Below, piece after piece: positions 47,780 to 58,519 of a stretch of 64,000 nucleotides of DNA (position 1 is the stretch's first letter; each line of letters begins with the position of its first letter). The translations under genes and the position numbers were made by a program. Source of the stretch: Iris pallida (lineage: Eukaryota > Streptophyta > Magnoliopsida > Asparagales > Iridaceae); assembly GCA_029216955.1 (NCBI GenBank), contig JANAVB010015600.1, forward strand, positions 39,756,048-39,820,047, written 5' to 3'. The notes beneath the pieces are model-generated. The model made no database searches. It saw nothing but the letters and a program-made list of their open reading frames with translations, and was not told the origin of the DNA.

Positions 47780-48300
47780 AACTTACAATGGGAATGGTGG
47801 CGGCGGTGGCTGTCGGCTTTGGAAAAACTACATCACATCTGTGATTACGATCTGCTACATATCATCATAAAATATAGGAGCCGGAGCCGAAGCCAAAGCT
47901 AGAGCAGAAGCAGAAGCAGAGGAAAGAGCAAGAGTTGCTGGAGGTGGAGCAATGGTTGGATCACGAGTATGTCTGATCTTTAGCAATTGCCTCTGAAAGT
48001 TGTAACATCGAGATCTACTGCAGACAGAATATTCCAAAAGGAGTAGTTTTTCTAGCATTGGGCCGTGATTATGCCCTTGGAGGTGGAGGAGGAGTCTTGG
48101 AGTATACCAGTGGTTGCGATGCCAATGCTACTGGTGCCTTTTTCTCTTCCAACAGCTTGTATCTAGATATCGTTTGACCCAGCTGGCATAGGTGGCTGAC
48201 TGGTCTCACCTTCTCCTCATCCCTCCCTCTCACCAGCCTTGTAGAAGCATGGAATTTTAGGTGCATCCGAAGACCAAAGTTTCTATGCACCACTTATATT
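47780..48300 (-). pseudogene. Possible CACTA-associated protein 3' end, degraded
   Basis: The minus strand has a frame with KVRPVSHLCQLGQTISRYKL and a proline cluster, then after a phase change an Ala/Ser-rich stretch, and finally PPPPPFPL near 47800 after two TAG codons. A proline-rich carboxy end close to subterminal repeats would suit a TNP1-type protein of the element at 47091. No firm family match was seen, and the Ala/Ser frame could be a simple-repeat product. Confidence 0.2.
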
Positions 48301-50026
48301 ATGCGCTGAAGACTCAAGATAAATGTCAGCGCATCATTTAAAGACAACTAAGATAAGAAGCACATGAATAGTAGATTTTTTATTTAATATATAAAAATTT
48401 ATTACATGGCTAAAAAATTACAATAAAAAGTCTATTTACGAAGAAGCCTAAACTCTACAACTAGGTGCATCGACTCAGCTAGGCGCATCACTCTGGTGTC
48501 TCACTCCAGGCGCATCACCCTTCGTCATAAGAGCGAATCACTTCCTCGTCAAATACACGAGTGCTTAGGCCAATAAAGCTTTTATTGAGCGAAATGCGGG
48601 TTGGCAATCAATCCAAACCCGGTGGCTCATCTAGCATAACGGAAGTCAGGGCACGACGATTCCGATCTTTGGATGCAACAGGCATCCCACGCCATTTTGT
48701 AGAAGAACACTACCGACAAGGGGTTTGAACATAAGTTATTATGTCCATAGCCCTCCCGGCGTATCTCAATCTTCTGAAAGAGTTTGTCGTCAAAATCAAA
48801 GCTTCTTTGAATGAGGAGATCCACAATCCGCAGTACACATCTTGCCAAGAAGGAGGATCGATCGAGTTCATCTCAAATGAGAAGTTTGGATGAAAAGAAT
48901 GAGCAAACTCTCTATATTGCAATTTATAGGCCAGGGCACATCAAACCCATATGCCAAGTGGCAACTTCTCCGAAGTCAGTGCAATGAACTTACATTAATG
49001 ACGATGAATATGCCATATCAAACTCAGCTAAGTCAAAGAATAATCAATGCCTCGAAAGACTCCATAAAGTTGACCAAAGCAGATGCGCCATGCAGCTTAT
49101 GCGCTCGTCAGCACCATGCGATGCATATCTGATGCGCCCACCTAAAGCTCTCCACCCATCAAAGCATTTAATACTAAAGTGACCGAAATGACAGTAGCAC
49201 ACGTCTCGAAGTCTGAGCAGTCATCTATTGTAGAAGACGGAGAGACCCAATCATCACTCTTTTGTCGGTTATGGCTGTGCTCTGCCACATGGCCAAGTGA
49301 TCACTTATATGTGCCCCCGCAGCCATGTGCTCAAACACTGCATGTGCCTCAAAAGCCATACGTCCATACTTGCTCTTGTCAGAAGCCAAGTCTCATCATG
49401 CGCTAGATCCTAGGCACATCCACTCAATCAACCTGCAAAGATATTTGAGTAATGGACATGCACCACGTGTTTTTGGCTCAGTCCTGCCTACGAATGGGTG
49501 CCAACCATCCAAGATTTCAGCAACAACTAAATCTCGGCAATTGCCACATATCAGCTCCTTTAAAGCCCAACAGTGCAGTCCAAACAGATTTAGTTCCATC
49601 TCTCCGACGCATCGTCCATGCGTCCAACAAAGTCAGACACGTGGTGTCCCTACATGCAAAATCTCCATGCGTGCATCGTATATGCCCGCATAAGTAGATA
49701 ATTCTGCTGCCTATAAATAAAAGGATCATTCCTTCATTCAATCTCTCCAGTTCTCTAACTTTTTCAACCTCTTCAATATCCAGAGCACTTATAAGAGTTT
49801 CAATCCTCTTTAAGTCCCTTCCTATTCCAGAGCAACTCAGACCTTAAGAGAGTCCAAGATCGTCGTCAAATCGTCAACGGAGTCAAAGAATCACCACTCG
49901 CTCTATTGGTACGGTTCCCAAATAAAAATAAAAGTGTACTCCTAGGACCCAACGAGATCCTATATTATACTATGCTCTATTTATGATTATATATAAAGTT
50001 CATCCTGAGCACTTGTAATGGAAAAC
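48301..50026 (+). repeat. Probable LTR or 5' region of a Tat/Ogre-like retrotransposon
   Basis: Contains several GCGCATCA/ATGCGCC words, a TATA box (CTATAAATAA at 49711-49720), a CT-rich leader (49735-49850), and an end ...GGAAAACA at about 50026 followed 4 bases later by a primer site. That promoter-leader-end arrangement is what a plus-strand 5' LTR looks like. The left boundary was not found and no second LTR lies in the window. Small minus-strand frames at 48627-48922 match nothing I recognise. Confidence 0.45.
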
Positions 50027-50030
50027 AAGC

Positions 50031-50048
50031 TGGCAACTCTGCTGGGGA
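50031..50048 (+). promoter_or_regulatory. Primer binding site, Tat/Ogre type
   Basis: TGGCAACTCTGCTGGGGA stands right after the LTR end. It closely resembles the TGGCGACTCTGCTGGGGA-type primer sites of Tat/Ogre elements, which pair with a tRNA 3' end (recalled as tRNA-Arg). Confidence 0.55.
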
Positions 50049-52087
50049 CCACTTTCCCTTCCAATGAGAAGGCCGTGTCACAGTCTGACGACAATAAGCT
50101 CGGCTTCTCCCAGAAGACACTGGTGGTACACCTCAATCAACAGGCGTATAAGGAGTTTATCTCTGAAGGCAGCACGAGTCCTTCGAAGTAGCTGCCAAAG
50201 CCGAAGAACACTCGCCGAGTCTGGGTGCGCAAAGGCGATGCGCTAAGCACCACAACTGAAGAAGCTGTACCGGCATAGCCAATCCTTCATGCTGATATTC
50301 TCAGCAAAAAAAATGTTGCTACTGGTGCAACACATCTATCAGGGAAGCGCAATGCTAACTGCAGCTCCCAACCTTCTTCTTTTCAGTCGAAGAAGATGCG
50401 CCGACGGAACAAGGGCGCAGCCGCTCTCCCGCGCATGAGCTCTGATAGGCAGGAGAAGACTTCTGTCATTGACAGAAATACTCGTTGTCATGGCAAGAAA
50501 AAAATAGATTCTGAGTACTATGTACCTTCGCAGGCTAGTACAAAGAAGTCTAAGGCAGTACAGGCCATGTGCCATCAATGTGCTATGCCAACAGTGGACC
50601 AGCAATACGCACTGAAAGTCATGCACGCAGCTGATGAAAAGCTGTACAGAGTCGACTCGGGCGCTTCGACACCAGCAACGAGTTAACTCTTAAAGTCCTC
50701 CTCCCACTTGGGCGCATTTTATGCACTTGAACCAAGTCAGGAGGCAAACCTTGCGGCTCTGAACCCATGTGCCGACATGGGCTGTGTGCATGAAGTGGGT
50801 TTGATTCGTAATATATTTTGCTCTCCTACCAACGATCTGGACGTATTTCATGCCCTGGAACTGGATCAGGGGGCACAACATTCATATGACCACCCCGACA
50901 CTTGGCTCTGCCATGCGCCTGAGAAGGGTACGAATATGAAACCATCCTTGCAAGATCTGCGTAATGTGATTACTCACAAATGTAGATCAGAAAGATGACC
51001 TCTATGCACAATATGCCCCCTGCGGGGCACACTTGTGCAATGGTCACCATCAACTACTATTGTTGTAAGACAGTGGTTGTACCATCAAGACAGTCAGTCT
51101 TCCAGCGACTGCAACCAGCCGCACCTGCCCTTATGTCGCCTCGAAAAGATGGTGCTAATTGATGACGAGAAGGAACCCTTGGTCGCCTCGTGCTATGTCA
51201 TCTTCAACTTTCCTGTACCTTGGAGAAAAGCAAACACCTCCAACCCTCCAACCTCGATAGGCCCAGTGAAGGGCCGACCAAAGGGAAGGAAAGCGATATT
51301 CCCATCAAGGGGGTATTCTAAAGTACTCGGTTAAGAATGAAAGCGACATCAACGACACAAGATGGGGGTGATCAAACCCCGACTGTCTATGACAACCCCT
51401 CGTTCGAGGATGAGGATATCCATCAAGAAACTGACACCGAAGGGATTGGGGGTAGCTAGGTCGAAGGATCAGAAGAAGAATCCCATATGCCAACCTTTCC
51501 ATAAAAAATAGAGAGTGAAAGTGAAGCGTCGACCAATCCATCCACTTCGTCCCATGTCATACCTGTGTACATGGCAAGGGGTGGCAATGAAGAAGTATAC
51601 ACTTTAGCATACGATGCATGAACAATTTAGAAGATGGCCTTAAAACCCTCTCCACCACCATGCAGTCCTTAAATCAGGTCATATTCGAGATCCGAAATAC
51701 CCTGACAGTCCAGCCGTCGACAGGGCCCCCTATATCTGCTAGTCCCAATCCTGGGACTAATGGAGAATCGAATGAACCCCCTCAGCGGGTATCTTCAGGG
51801 ATGGTCCATCACACTCTGCCCCGAGTATCAGCCCCCGCAGGAGCTGAACATCGTACCTTGCCTCAATCACCTGCTCCTAACTCTATGGAAGAATTGTTCG
51901 AGATGGTGAGGGACTTGCACGACTGTTTCGAGGGAAGAAACAAACATGAGGAATGCTAGAAGCTCAGGATCTAGCAACCCTATCCTCCCGAATGGAACAA
52001 TGTGGTTTATCCTCCCAAGTACAAACCACAGTCACTGATACCATTTGATGGAAATGAGTCTCCCCGTCAAAACCTGACCTACCATTA
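50049..52087 (+). pseudogene. Tat/Ogre-like leader and gag N-terminal region, truncated
   Basis: Short frames separated by stops. A basic segment (50396-50686, MRRRNKGAAA, CHGKKKIDSEYYVPS) is followed by a segment with a repeated F-Y/H-ALE motif (50708-50998). An acidic linker follows (51340-51600), then 51618-51959 (MNNLEDGLKTLSTTMQSLNQ, coiled-coil-like, then Pro/Ser-rich). After one stop the sequence YPPKYKPQSLIPFDGNESPR resembles the start of Tat-type gag (P-x-FDG-x-x-x-PR). The reading stops at 52087, where unrelated repeat-rich DNA begins, so the rest of gag and pol is missing. Confidence 0.55.
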
Positions 52088-52290
52088 CAAGAAAAATATC
52101 ATATTATAACGTTTATAAAAATATTATTATACCATTTTATAAAATTTTTTTACAAAGATTTATAAACACCTCTTAATACGACTGTTTGGAAGAGATTTTG
52201 GCCAGCTATAACGTTTTTTATTTATAAACGTTACGTATAATATGTATTTTTATAACGATTCTATGTGCAAACATTATAAAAAGTTTCCAA
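52088..52290 (+). mobile_element. Left end of an inserted DNA element with TTATAACG/TTTATAAACG repeats
   Basis: CATTACAAGAAAAAT at the break point resembles a CACTA terminus (CACTACAAGAAAA) with one change. It is followed by direct and inverted copies of ATAACGTTTATAAA (for example 52113, 52207, 52218, 52252). The end interrupts the gag-like frame, so it is taken as an insertion boundary. No matching right end was found by eye, and a three-base duplication cannot be tested. Confidence 0.4.
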
Positions 52291-52340
52291 AGAAAAATTT
52301 CCCTTGTTTGAGCCCGCTCTCTTTTTGGTTTCGTTCCAAA

Positions 52341-52370
52341 TTCTTTCGACCCAAATTCTTTCGACCCAAA
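52341..52370 (+). repeat. Direct tandem duplication of 15 bases
   Basis: TTCTTTCGACCCAAA occurs twice head to tail in the leader-like region. Confidence 0.9.
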
Positions 52371-52468
52371 GAAAAATCTCTCTTTTATCTCTTCCCCTCA
52401 TTCTCATCTTCCTGGAGACAAAAACCCCCAAATCCCTCCTTCCAAATCCCTCTCCCCTTCCAAATCTT

Positions 52469-52477
52469 AAACCCTAA
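52469..52477 (+). promoter_or_regulatory. Telo-box in promoter-like leader
   Basis: AAACCCTAA, followed by CCCTAG, within a CT-rich stretch 40 bases before an ATG (52517). Telo-boxes occur near the transcription start of many plant housekeeping genes. With the pyrimidine-rich surroundings this suggests a captured promoter or 5' untranslated region. Confidence 0.5.
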
Positions 52478-52516
52478 CCCTAGAAACCTCCTGTCATTGT
52501 TTCTATCTTCTCGTCG

Positions 52517-52843
52517 ATGACGGTGCCGACATCAGCAGGAGTAGCAGAGCCGCCGCAGTCGAGAAGACCCATTTACTCGCCGACGGGAGATGCTAGTTTG
52601 GTACTTGAGGGCCAATGACAAGAGTACCCATGGGCTCATCGTTGGGGCATTTGAGGATCTTCTTTCGGACATCGCTTCTAATCATTCCTCTACTTCTTCT
52701 CCTTGTTCTTCCATTTCTGGTTCTTCCTCTTGTTACATGTCTTGCTTGTCATTTTCTAGCAGTGACAACAAGGAGGTGGTAGATGATGAAGGAACATTGT
52801 TAGATTTAAGTTTTCTGCAAGCGACAAAAGAGTCCATAGATTG
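52517..52843 (+). pseudogene. Unidentified captured first exon(s)
   Basis: The ATG at 52517 gives MTVPTSAGVAEPPQSRRPIY and closes after about 33 codons. An overlapping frame from 52590 (LVWYLRANDKSTHGLIVGAF, then Ser-rich, then KEVVDDEGTLLDLSFLQATK) closes at 52841. Composition is gene-like (GC-richer, acidic and Ser-rich segments), but the two parts are in different phases, which suggests a frameshift. No family was recognised. Confidence 0.3.
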
Positions 52844-53133
52844 AAGCATAAACATGTAGGGACTTCTCCTGGGGTCACTTTAGGCCTATGCAGCAATATA
52901 TATGACTCAGTACAGAGCACTTAGTAGGCCTATGCAGCTACATATTAGTTTACAGGATGCAAGTTGGACACCAAAAGGTGATCTGATCGAATCTCGATTT
53001 TATAGCACTAGTTAGATTAATTAGGATCGAGGATCATGACTAGTTCTAATGCACTGTGATACTGTTGTATTTGGTAGATATTGATTAATCAACCTGTTGT
53101 CATTCGTTGTTTATATCATTCAACTATGTACAG

Positions 53134-53217
53134 GAGGAACATGGTGGTATAAGCGCCGGGAAGAAGCAAGAGTCCATGGAGTGGAGTGATTACAAGTCCA
53201 TGCCCTTCGCCCATTGG
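53134..53217 (+). pseudogene. CYP90-like cytochrome P450 exon fragment 1
   Basis: A 28-codon exon between a CAG acceptor (53131-53133) and a GTAAGT donor (53218). It ends MEWSDYKSMPFAHW. This matches the segment EWSDYKSMPF, which I know from the CYP90A (brassinosteroid C-23 hydroxylase, CPD) subfamily, just before the helix K region. In the family the segment continues TQxVxNETLR; here the residues after PF differ and the helix K exon was not found. Fragments 2 and 3 follow in the correct order. Confidence 0.65.
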
Positions 53218-53586
53218 GTAAGTTTTACATGCATGCTACAAACTGATACTTGTTTGTCCTGTAAGTAATTTAGTTGTAGCATCAGTGAAATGTATACCTC
53301 TTATGTCTAATTAATTATGCTTGATGGCACATGTAATCAATGAGACACTTCAAGTGGCAAACATTGTCAGTGTAGTACTGTTTAGATGAGCAAACGAACG
53401 TCCATTTTAAAGGTCTTCATTCTTCACCTAAATTATCTTTGATTGGTTGAATGATTCCAATAGCAATATGCAATTATAGAAAATAAAACATTAGGAACAT
53501 GCATGTTACATAGAATAATTTTATTAGTAAACTCTCGATCGGAAGCACATTCCATAGATATAAACTCTTAAATATGATTTTATCAG

Positions 53587-53679
53587 GGTACACGATTCCG
53601 AAAGGGTACAAGGTGTTTGCTTCATTTTGAGCTGTGCACCTTGATCCTGAGAATTTCATAAATGCTCATACCATTAATA
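53587..53679 (+). pseudogene. CYP90-like cytochrome P450 exon fragment 2
   Basis: After a TTATCAG acceptor the frame reads GYTIPKGYKVFASF, then a TGA (53628-53630), then AVHLDPENF and a decayed end. Plant CYP90 enzymes have GYxIPKGWKVFxSFRAVHLD here, so the TGA stands for an Arg codon (CGA to TGA would do it). This is the beta-sheet segment before the heme loop. The copy cannot make a P450. Confidence 0.72.
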
Positions 53680-53765
53680 TCGGATATTGCAGCTAAAGTT
53701 TTCTTAAACATTATTTTCTTATTTGCAATTAACTATATCAATGAATCTAGTATTTAAATATGCAG

Positions 53766-53881
53766 AAGGGAAATGGTAATGGCATATTTACTTTTTGGTG
53801 GGAACCAAGATCATGTCCTGGCTACGAGCTCGCCCGACTTGAGAACTCTATATTCCTTTACCACCTTCTTACCCATTTCAG
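53766..53881 (+). pseudogene. CYP90-like cytochrome P450 heme-binding exon fragment 3
   Basis: Between acceptor TGCAG and donor GTATGG the frame reads [20 protein letters not shown]. It corresponds to the P450 heme loop FxxGxRxCxG followed by the CYP90 signature CPGYELAR; the Cys ligand is present. The first half of the loop is altered (WWE instead of GGG), consistent with small compensating indels. With fragments 1 and 2 it preserves exon order, and introns of roughly 370 and 90 bases remain, so the copy came from genomic DNA and not from a spliced transcript. Confidence 0.72.
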
Positions 53882-56800
53882 GTATGGCATACTATACAAA
53901 TATGCTTAATGTAAGAGCTATTTTATTTTTCTTTGAGAGATTATATGATACAGAAATAGTACATACTGAGTTCATACTTGGCAATACTAACATACCTATC
54001 CTTTAATGTTGCTACTGCATCTGCTAGCTCTGCTCGAGCTACTTCTGCCTACCCTTGCCACTACAGCTTATCCCACACATAGACACCTACAGGTCTCCCT
54101 CTAATTGCACATATAGAGTTATGCACATCCATTTACCCCGTGTGCATCACACATGTATCCTGCAGTCTCCCTTTTCGACTCCCTGCACCTACACTAGACA
54201 GTATGCAGTTTACTGCTCCTCACGTCCTGCACAAACAGGCAAGCAATATTCTGGATTGCATCACTCCTAGGCAGTGTATTGCACTTCGGCTACTACAGCT
54301 ACTGTTTTGCATACACAGGTAAAACCCCATTTTCTAATACCTGACAATTTATCCTATAATTTTCCTACTAGTCCAGGTGCTGCACATTTGTGTGCATTGC
54401 TATCTAGCACAGGCACATACACACACATAGTAAATATACTTCTATTTTGCACATTAACATCTAACACGTATACACTCTTGGTCCCGCTAGTACACTGGAT
54501 ATTCCCTATTTGTAAATTATATTCCTGCAAGAAATTTACTTGAGCTTTCTACAAATGACTGCCTGCACACATAAACTGTCTACTGCAGTCTATGCAGTTT
54601 GCTCACTGCTTCAATCTATGCAACATACTCTGTTGATATGTAGCAGTTTCCTGCAGTTAGGAAACATTCTACACAGGAACATATACTGCAGTGTTTGAAA
54701 TTTTAGGAGAGATTGGATTATTTGGAATGGGAAAACTGTCTTCAAGCTTCGGCTAAGATTATGTTCTACTTTATTTCCTCCCAATGAGTGAATTAGAGAC
54801 TTCTTTTTTGAGTATGATCGACACACGCTTCGTACAAACCATCCTTGGGGATCCGAACTTCTAGAGGTACGTACTATTTTATATTTCTAACATAAATATG
54901 GATTTTACATAGACTAAGTAGCATATAGTACATTTGATAGTAGTTGATAGTCTGATATCCTTTGCATGCTTAGTTATTTTTTCTCTTGAGTTGCGTCTCA
55001 TTGCTCAACCTTTTTGTCTTGACACTAGTTGCTGAGTGATTTTTACTTTTTTTTGTTCCAAAAACTCCATGGGGTTTACTTTGAATTAGTAATATCATTT
55101 CATAGGGACTGCTGACAATGGAAGCTTCTCGTGCTGCTGTTAGAGTTGACATCTCTGTTGTGAGACCAACCATGTAAAGCCAGGGACATAGAGGTTAAGG
55201 TACCTCTATTTCTGGATGGAGCCAAGGAATTCCTTCAAATGAGTTCATACTTAGGCCCAGGTATGTCAAATGTTTCATACCAAACATTTCTAAGGAGCGA
55301 ACTTAAGCCAGTGAACTTAAAATTTTCAATTATTTTATATCCATTTTCTGACTTGTGAGTGAACTTAAATGTTGTTACCTTTTATATCCATTTTCTAACT
55401 TATGAATGTATGTAGGACTGAGCAGAGTTCCCAACACATAATTGTTATTAGCTTTGCATTGGACATGAATATACTATATATATAGTAAATTCATTCCTTA
55501 AGAAAGAAAATGGTGCAAATAGATTACATATTGTCACTGATACAAACCCGCAGTTTTGAGGCTGATACAGTTAGGCAAGTAACAAGTTTACTGATACAAA
55601 CCCGCAGTTTTGAGGCTGATACAAACCCGCAGGAATTGGAAGTAACGAAAAACTTTCACAATTTTGATTTCCATTAACATATATTTCGCGGAAGCATGAT
55701 TTTCATAAATACCTGGATAATGATTACGGAAGGCACGAATGACAAACAGTTGGCCCATGCATCAAGCATTGTAGAATCTGGTTCAGGTTCTGCTCTTTCT
55801 TGAGAATCGCTTGCAACTCTGCTATCTACATCTTCAACTATTCAAAGATTCACATAGTTGGTGATGCAGTGATCATTAGGACAAAAAGCACAATCCTCCA
55901 GTCTCACCTCTTCTTTGAGATGGAGCCTCGTCTGGTGCACTTTCGCCCTCTGCATCAGGAAATCTTTAGGTTTTATCATTGCACACAGAGTGGTGGTGAG
56001 ATCTTAAGAAGGTCCGATAGTAGTAACTACATTCTGAGGTGACTTCATTCAATGCTTTCGGCATAGAGTGGTGGTAAACTTATGTGTTGGTATCATTAGG
56101 TAATTCGTTCAGGTGCGAACAAGCTCCTTACACGCAATTATTTTATGGTGGTGAATTGAAACCAATTTTATGTGTTTCAGGTTTATCTTTACCCTTACCC
56201 AAAGAAAAACATGAGCAATTATTTTGTAGTGGTGAATCAAAGCAAATGCTTTTAGATGTAACATTTGTTATCAACAAGTTTATCTACATTGCAGTGCAAA
56301 GCAGAACATGCCCTATAGTGTTGTATAGTCAATTGCTGGAATGAATGTATTATTAATTTCTACAAGCTTCATATCTCATTATGAAAAATATTCATTTGGA
56401 TATTTGGATTGTGTATAGTTAGCCCTGTACTTCCTCATATTGTCATGCTGGTTTCTTTTTCTTCTTTTGTTGGTTCTTTTTTAGTAAGCTTCCATGAATG
56501 TCTTTTTTCCCCTTTGTGTTCCAATCCGCAACCACATCCATTCTAATTTCCTACTGAACATGAAGAATCCCGTTCCTTTGGACTAATAATATTGGGCATG
56601 CATTAGCCAAGGTTCTCTAAAGTTGGTGATATCTTTAGGAGTCTTTATATTTGATTGCAAGTTGAAACACAATTCAACTGTTTTGTCCCTTTCTCTGAGT
56701 AATTTTTTTAACCTGTTCAATCAGTATTTTTTTTACAGGAGAAGGGATGCACAAATTTAACCTAAGTTTGCCATAAATTAGTCAGTAATTACATGATAAG

Positions 56801-56977
56801 TTCCGTTTACAAAATTTTTGTGGGATGTGGAAAGCTTCTGTAAGTTTGCCATAAACAGAAGTTTTGGACTTAACATTAGAGTTTTTATTCAGACACCTCT
56901 TTATGTCATCAGGCACTTCTCCATATTGCTTATTTTCCTAAATTTTGATGCATTTTATGCATGACTGTATAATGCAG
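53882..56977 (+). other. Intron-like and unidentified sequence between captured exons
   Basis: AT-rich DNA with scattered exon-like islands. 54690-54866 is followed by a GTACGTAC donor and has a phase reading PWGSELLE at its end. 55105-55260, between TTTCATAG and GTATG, has phases reading EASRAAVRVDISVVRP and KVPLFLDGAKEFLQMSS. None was recognised. 54000-54650 is C/T-rich with many TACTGCA/TATGCAG words. Minor frames at 53773-54006, 54274-54543, 55800-56042 and 56084-56344 have no family resemblance. Confidence 0.3.
55535..55635 (+). repeat. Local tandem duplication
   Basis: A unit containing TACAAACCCGCAG and TTTTGAGGCTGATACA is repeated two and a half times. Confidence 0.85.
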
Positions 56978-57092
56978 AGAAATTCAAGTCAGACTTGATG
57001 AAGAATGCAAGGACAACTTTGAGTTCAAAATTCTCTCCTAGGGTACAGAGCAATTTGCTAAATTAGTAGTGGATGCAATTATGAGGCTTAAG
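56978..57092 (+). pseudogene. CCT chaperonin beta-subunit (CCT2/TCP-1 beta) exon fragment
   Basis: Between an AATGCAG acceptor and a GTATGT donor. The first phase reads EKFKSDLMKNARTTLSSK; after a one-base loss the next phase reads ILS, a TAG, then GTEQFAKLVVDAIMRLK. This follows the plant CCT2 segment with TTLxSKILSQDKEHFA and VDAVxRLK, part of the equatorial domain of the cytosolic chaperonin that folds actin and tubulin. The frameshift and the stop at a conserved Gln make it non-functional. No other CCT2 exon was found nearby, so it is a single captured fragment. Confidence 0.68.
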
Positions 57093-58516
57093 GTATGTAG
57101 CAACTTATTTGCACCTTGCATCAATTTCACTTTTTTATGGTATAATAGGGGCTTGCGCCCTCACAACCTTCCATGTAGATTCGTCCCTGGTGACACGTGC
57201 ATGTTTGGCACATGTGCCAAAATATATACAGACATGCCAATCTTGGTGCTAGTTGGGCATTGCTCTGTCAATAAAGCAAGGTTGTAGATTTCGGATGCCT
57301 GGTTCATTTGGGATTGGGTTTTGAAATGTTAGATGTCAGATATCGAGGACTATTAAAGAGGGAGATTGTGAAAAATATTGTTGTCTTACCTTGGAATCTG
57401 ATAGATAGACCTGACATCTACGACCATGCAATGTTATGGTATCCGTACAACATAAGCTTTGGGCATGTTGTCCATGTTCTTCCATGGATAGTATTGTTTA
57501 TGTAGCATCTATTAGAAAATGTGTGATGCCGTGCGACTTGTTAGTTCTATTCTTACTCGTTTTCCATGGCACCTTAAGAGTGTTCCATACCGTCGTATTT
57601 ATATAAATTTGACTCTAAACTTTCAGGTACCTTATGTTTCGTTGGTAGCATCATTTAAGAACTATTCCTTGGCCTGTTGGATTGTTTGAATCATCTTTGA
57701 CTTGAATGTGTCACCTCTGCCTGAGGAACATGATCAATACTATGAAGAATATATCGAGGATGTGCAACAACCATCAGAATCAGGCAAACCATTCTCAGAG
57801 TAACATCTTGCTTCACTCTTATTGACTGCTGCTTTGTGATACATATTCTATGTGCTTCATTAAGTTGGAGAACCTTTGTAGATCAGCCTTTATTCCCTCT
57901 GTTTGAGATTTTTATGAGCATTCAAAATTTGTAAGTTATATATAGTTGGGTTGGTTCCTCCTCTCTGTAAGTGGATTTCCTAATCCTCAAGAGGTTATAT
58001 TATCATGCTTTTGGATTGTTCAGCTACTTCTCTCGTTGGTAGTTAAATTATTATATTATTATTATTTTGTAATTTTTAATGTATTATCGTACTATACTTT
58101 ATTCAGATTGTTTTGTTTATAGAATTCCTTTCCATTGTTTCTAAAAAGTTGTTGCCAAGTCCTATTTTTAGAGGACATGAATTGCCTATTACAGTCAACT
58201 AAATTTGTTAGCATCTGTTTAGTGGACATTCTGTAAGTATATACCAGCGAGTATTGACATGGGTCTCATGATTTGCACGGTCATGCTTTGAGGGTATGCT
58301 GTTGCGTTGTTATTGTTTCGAGAGAGCATACTGTAGTAACATGTTTTTTTATTGCAAAGCCTCCGTCAGGTTGAACCATTAGATGCTTTTGGAATATTTT
58401 TAATGCAGAATTTGCTTCCCTTCACTTTGCTTCTGCTCTACCACTTATGTAATCAGGTGTTTGTAGGAGGAACCATCAGGTTTCTTAGCCATGTTGAATA
58501 ATATAAGCTATCTTCC
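57093..58516 (+). other. Intron-like sequence with two exon-like islands
   Basis: 57308-57505 is open (MGLGFEMLDVRYRGLLKREI, then NIVVLPWNLIDRPDIYDHAM), with no family recognised. 57715-57800 reads FDLNVSPLPEEHDQYYEEYI and then acidic sequence to a TAA, resembling an acidic carboxy terminus. The rest is AT-rich and featureless. Confidence 0.3.
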
Positions 58517-58519
58517 TTA

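Noticed and set aside
48627..48922. Minus-strand frames of about 70 codons as a host gene
   Set aside because: Two overlapping phases, no recognisable domain, within an LTR-like region. Not enough support.
50064..50246. Plus-strand frame rich in Arg/Ser just after the Tat-like primer site
   Set aside because: The more plausible phase here reads through GFSQKTLVVHLNQQAYKEFI from the leader, and both phases are interrupted. It was not called as a separate gene.
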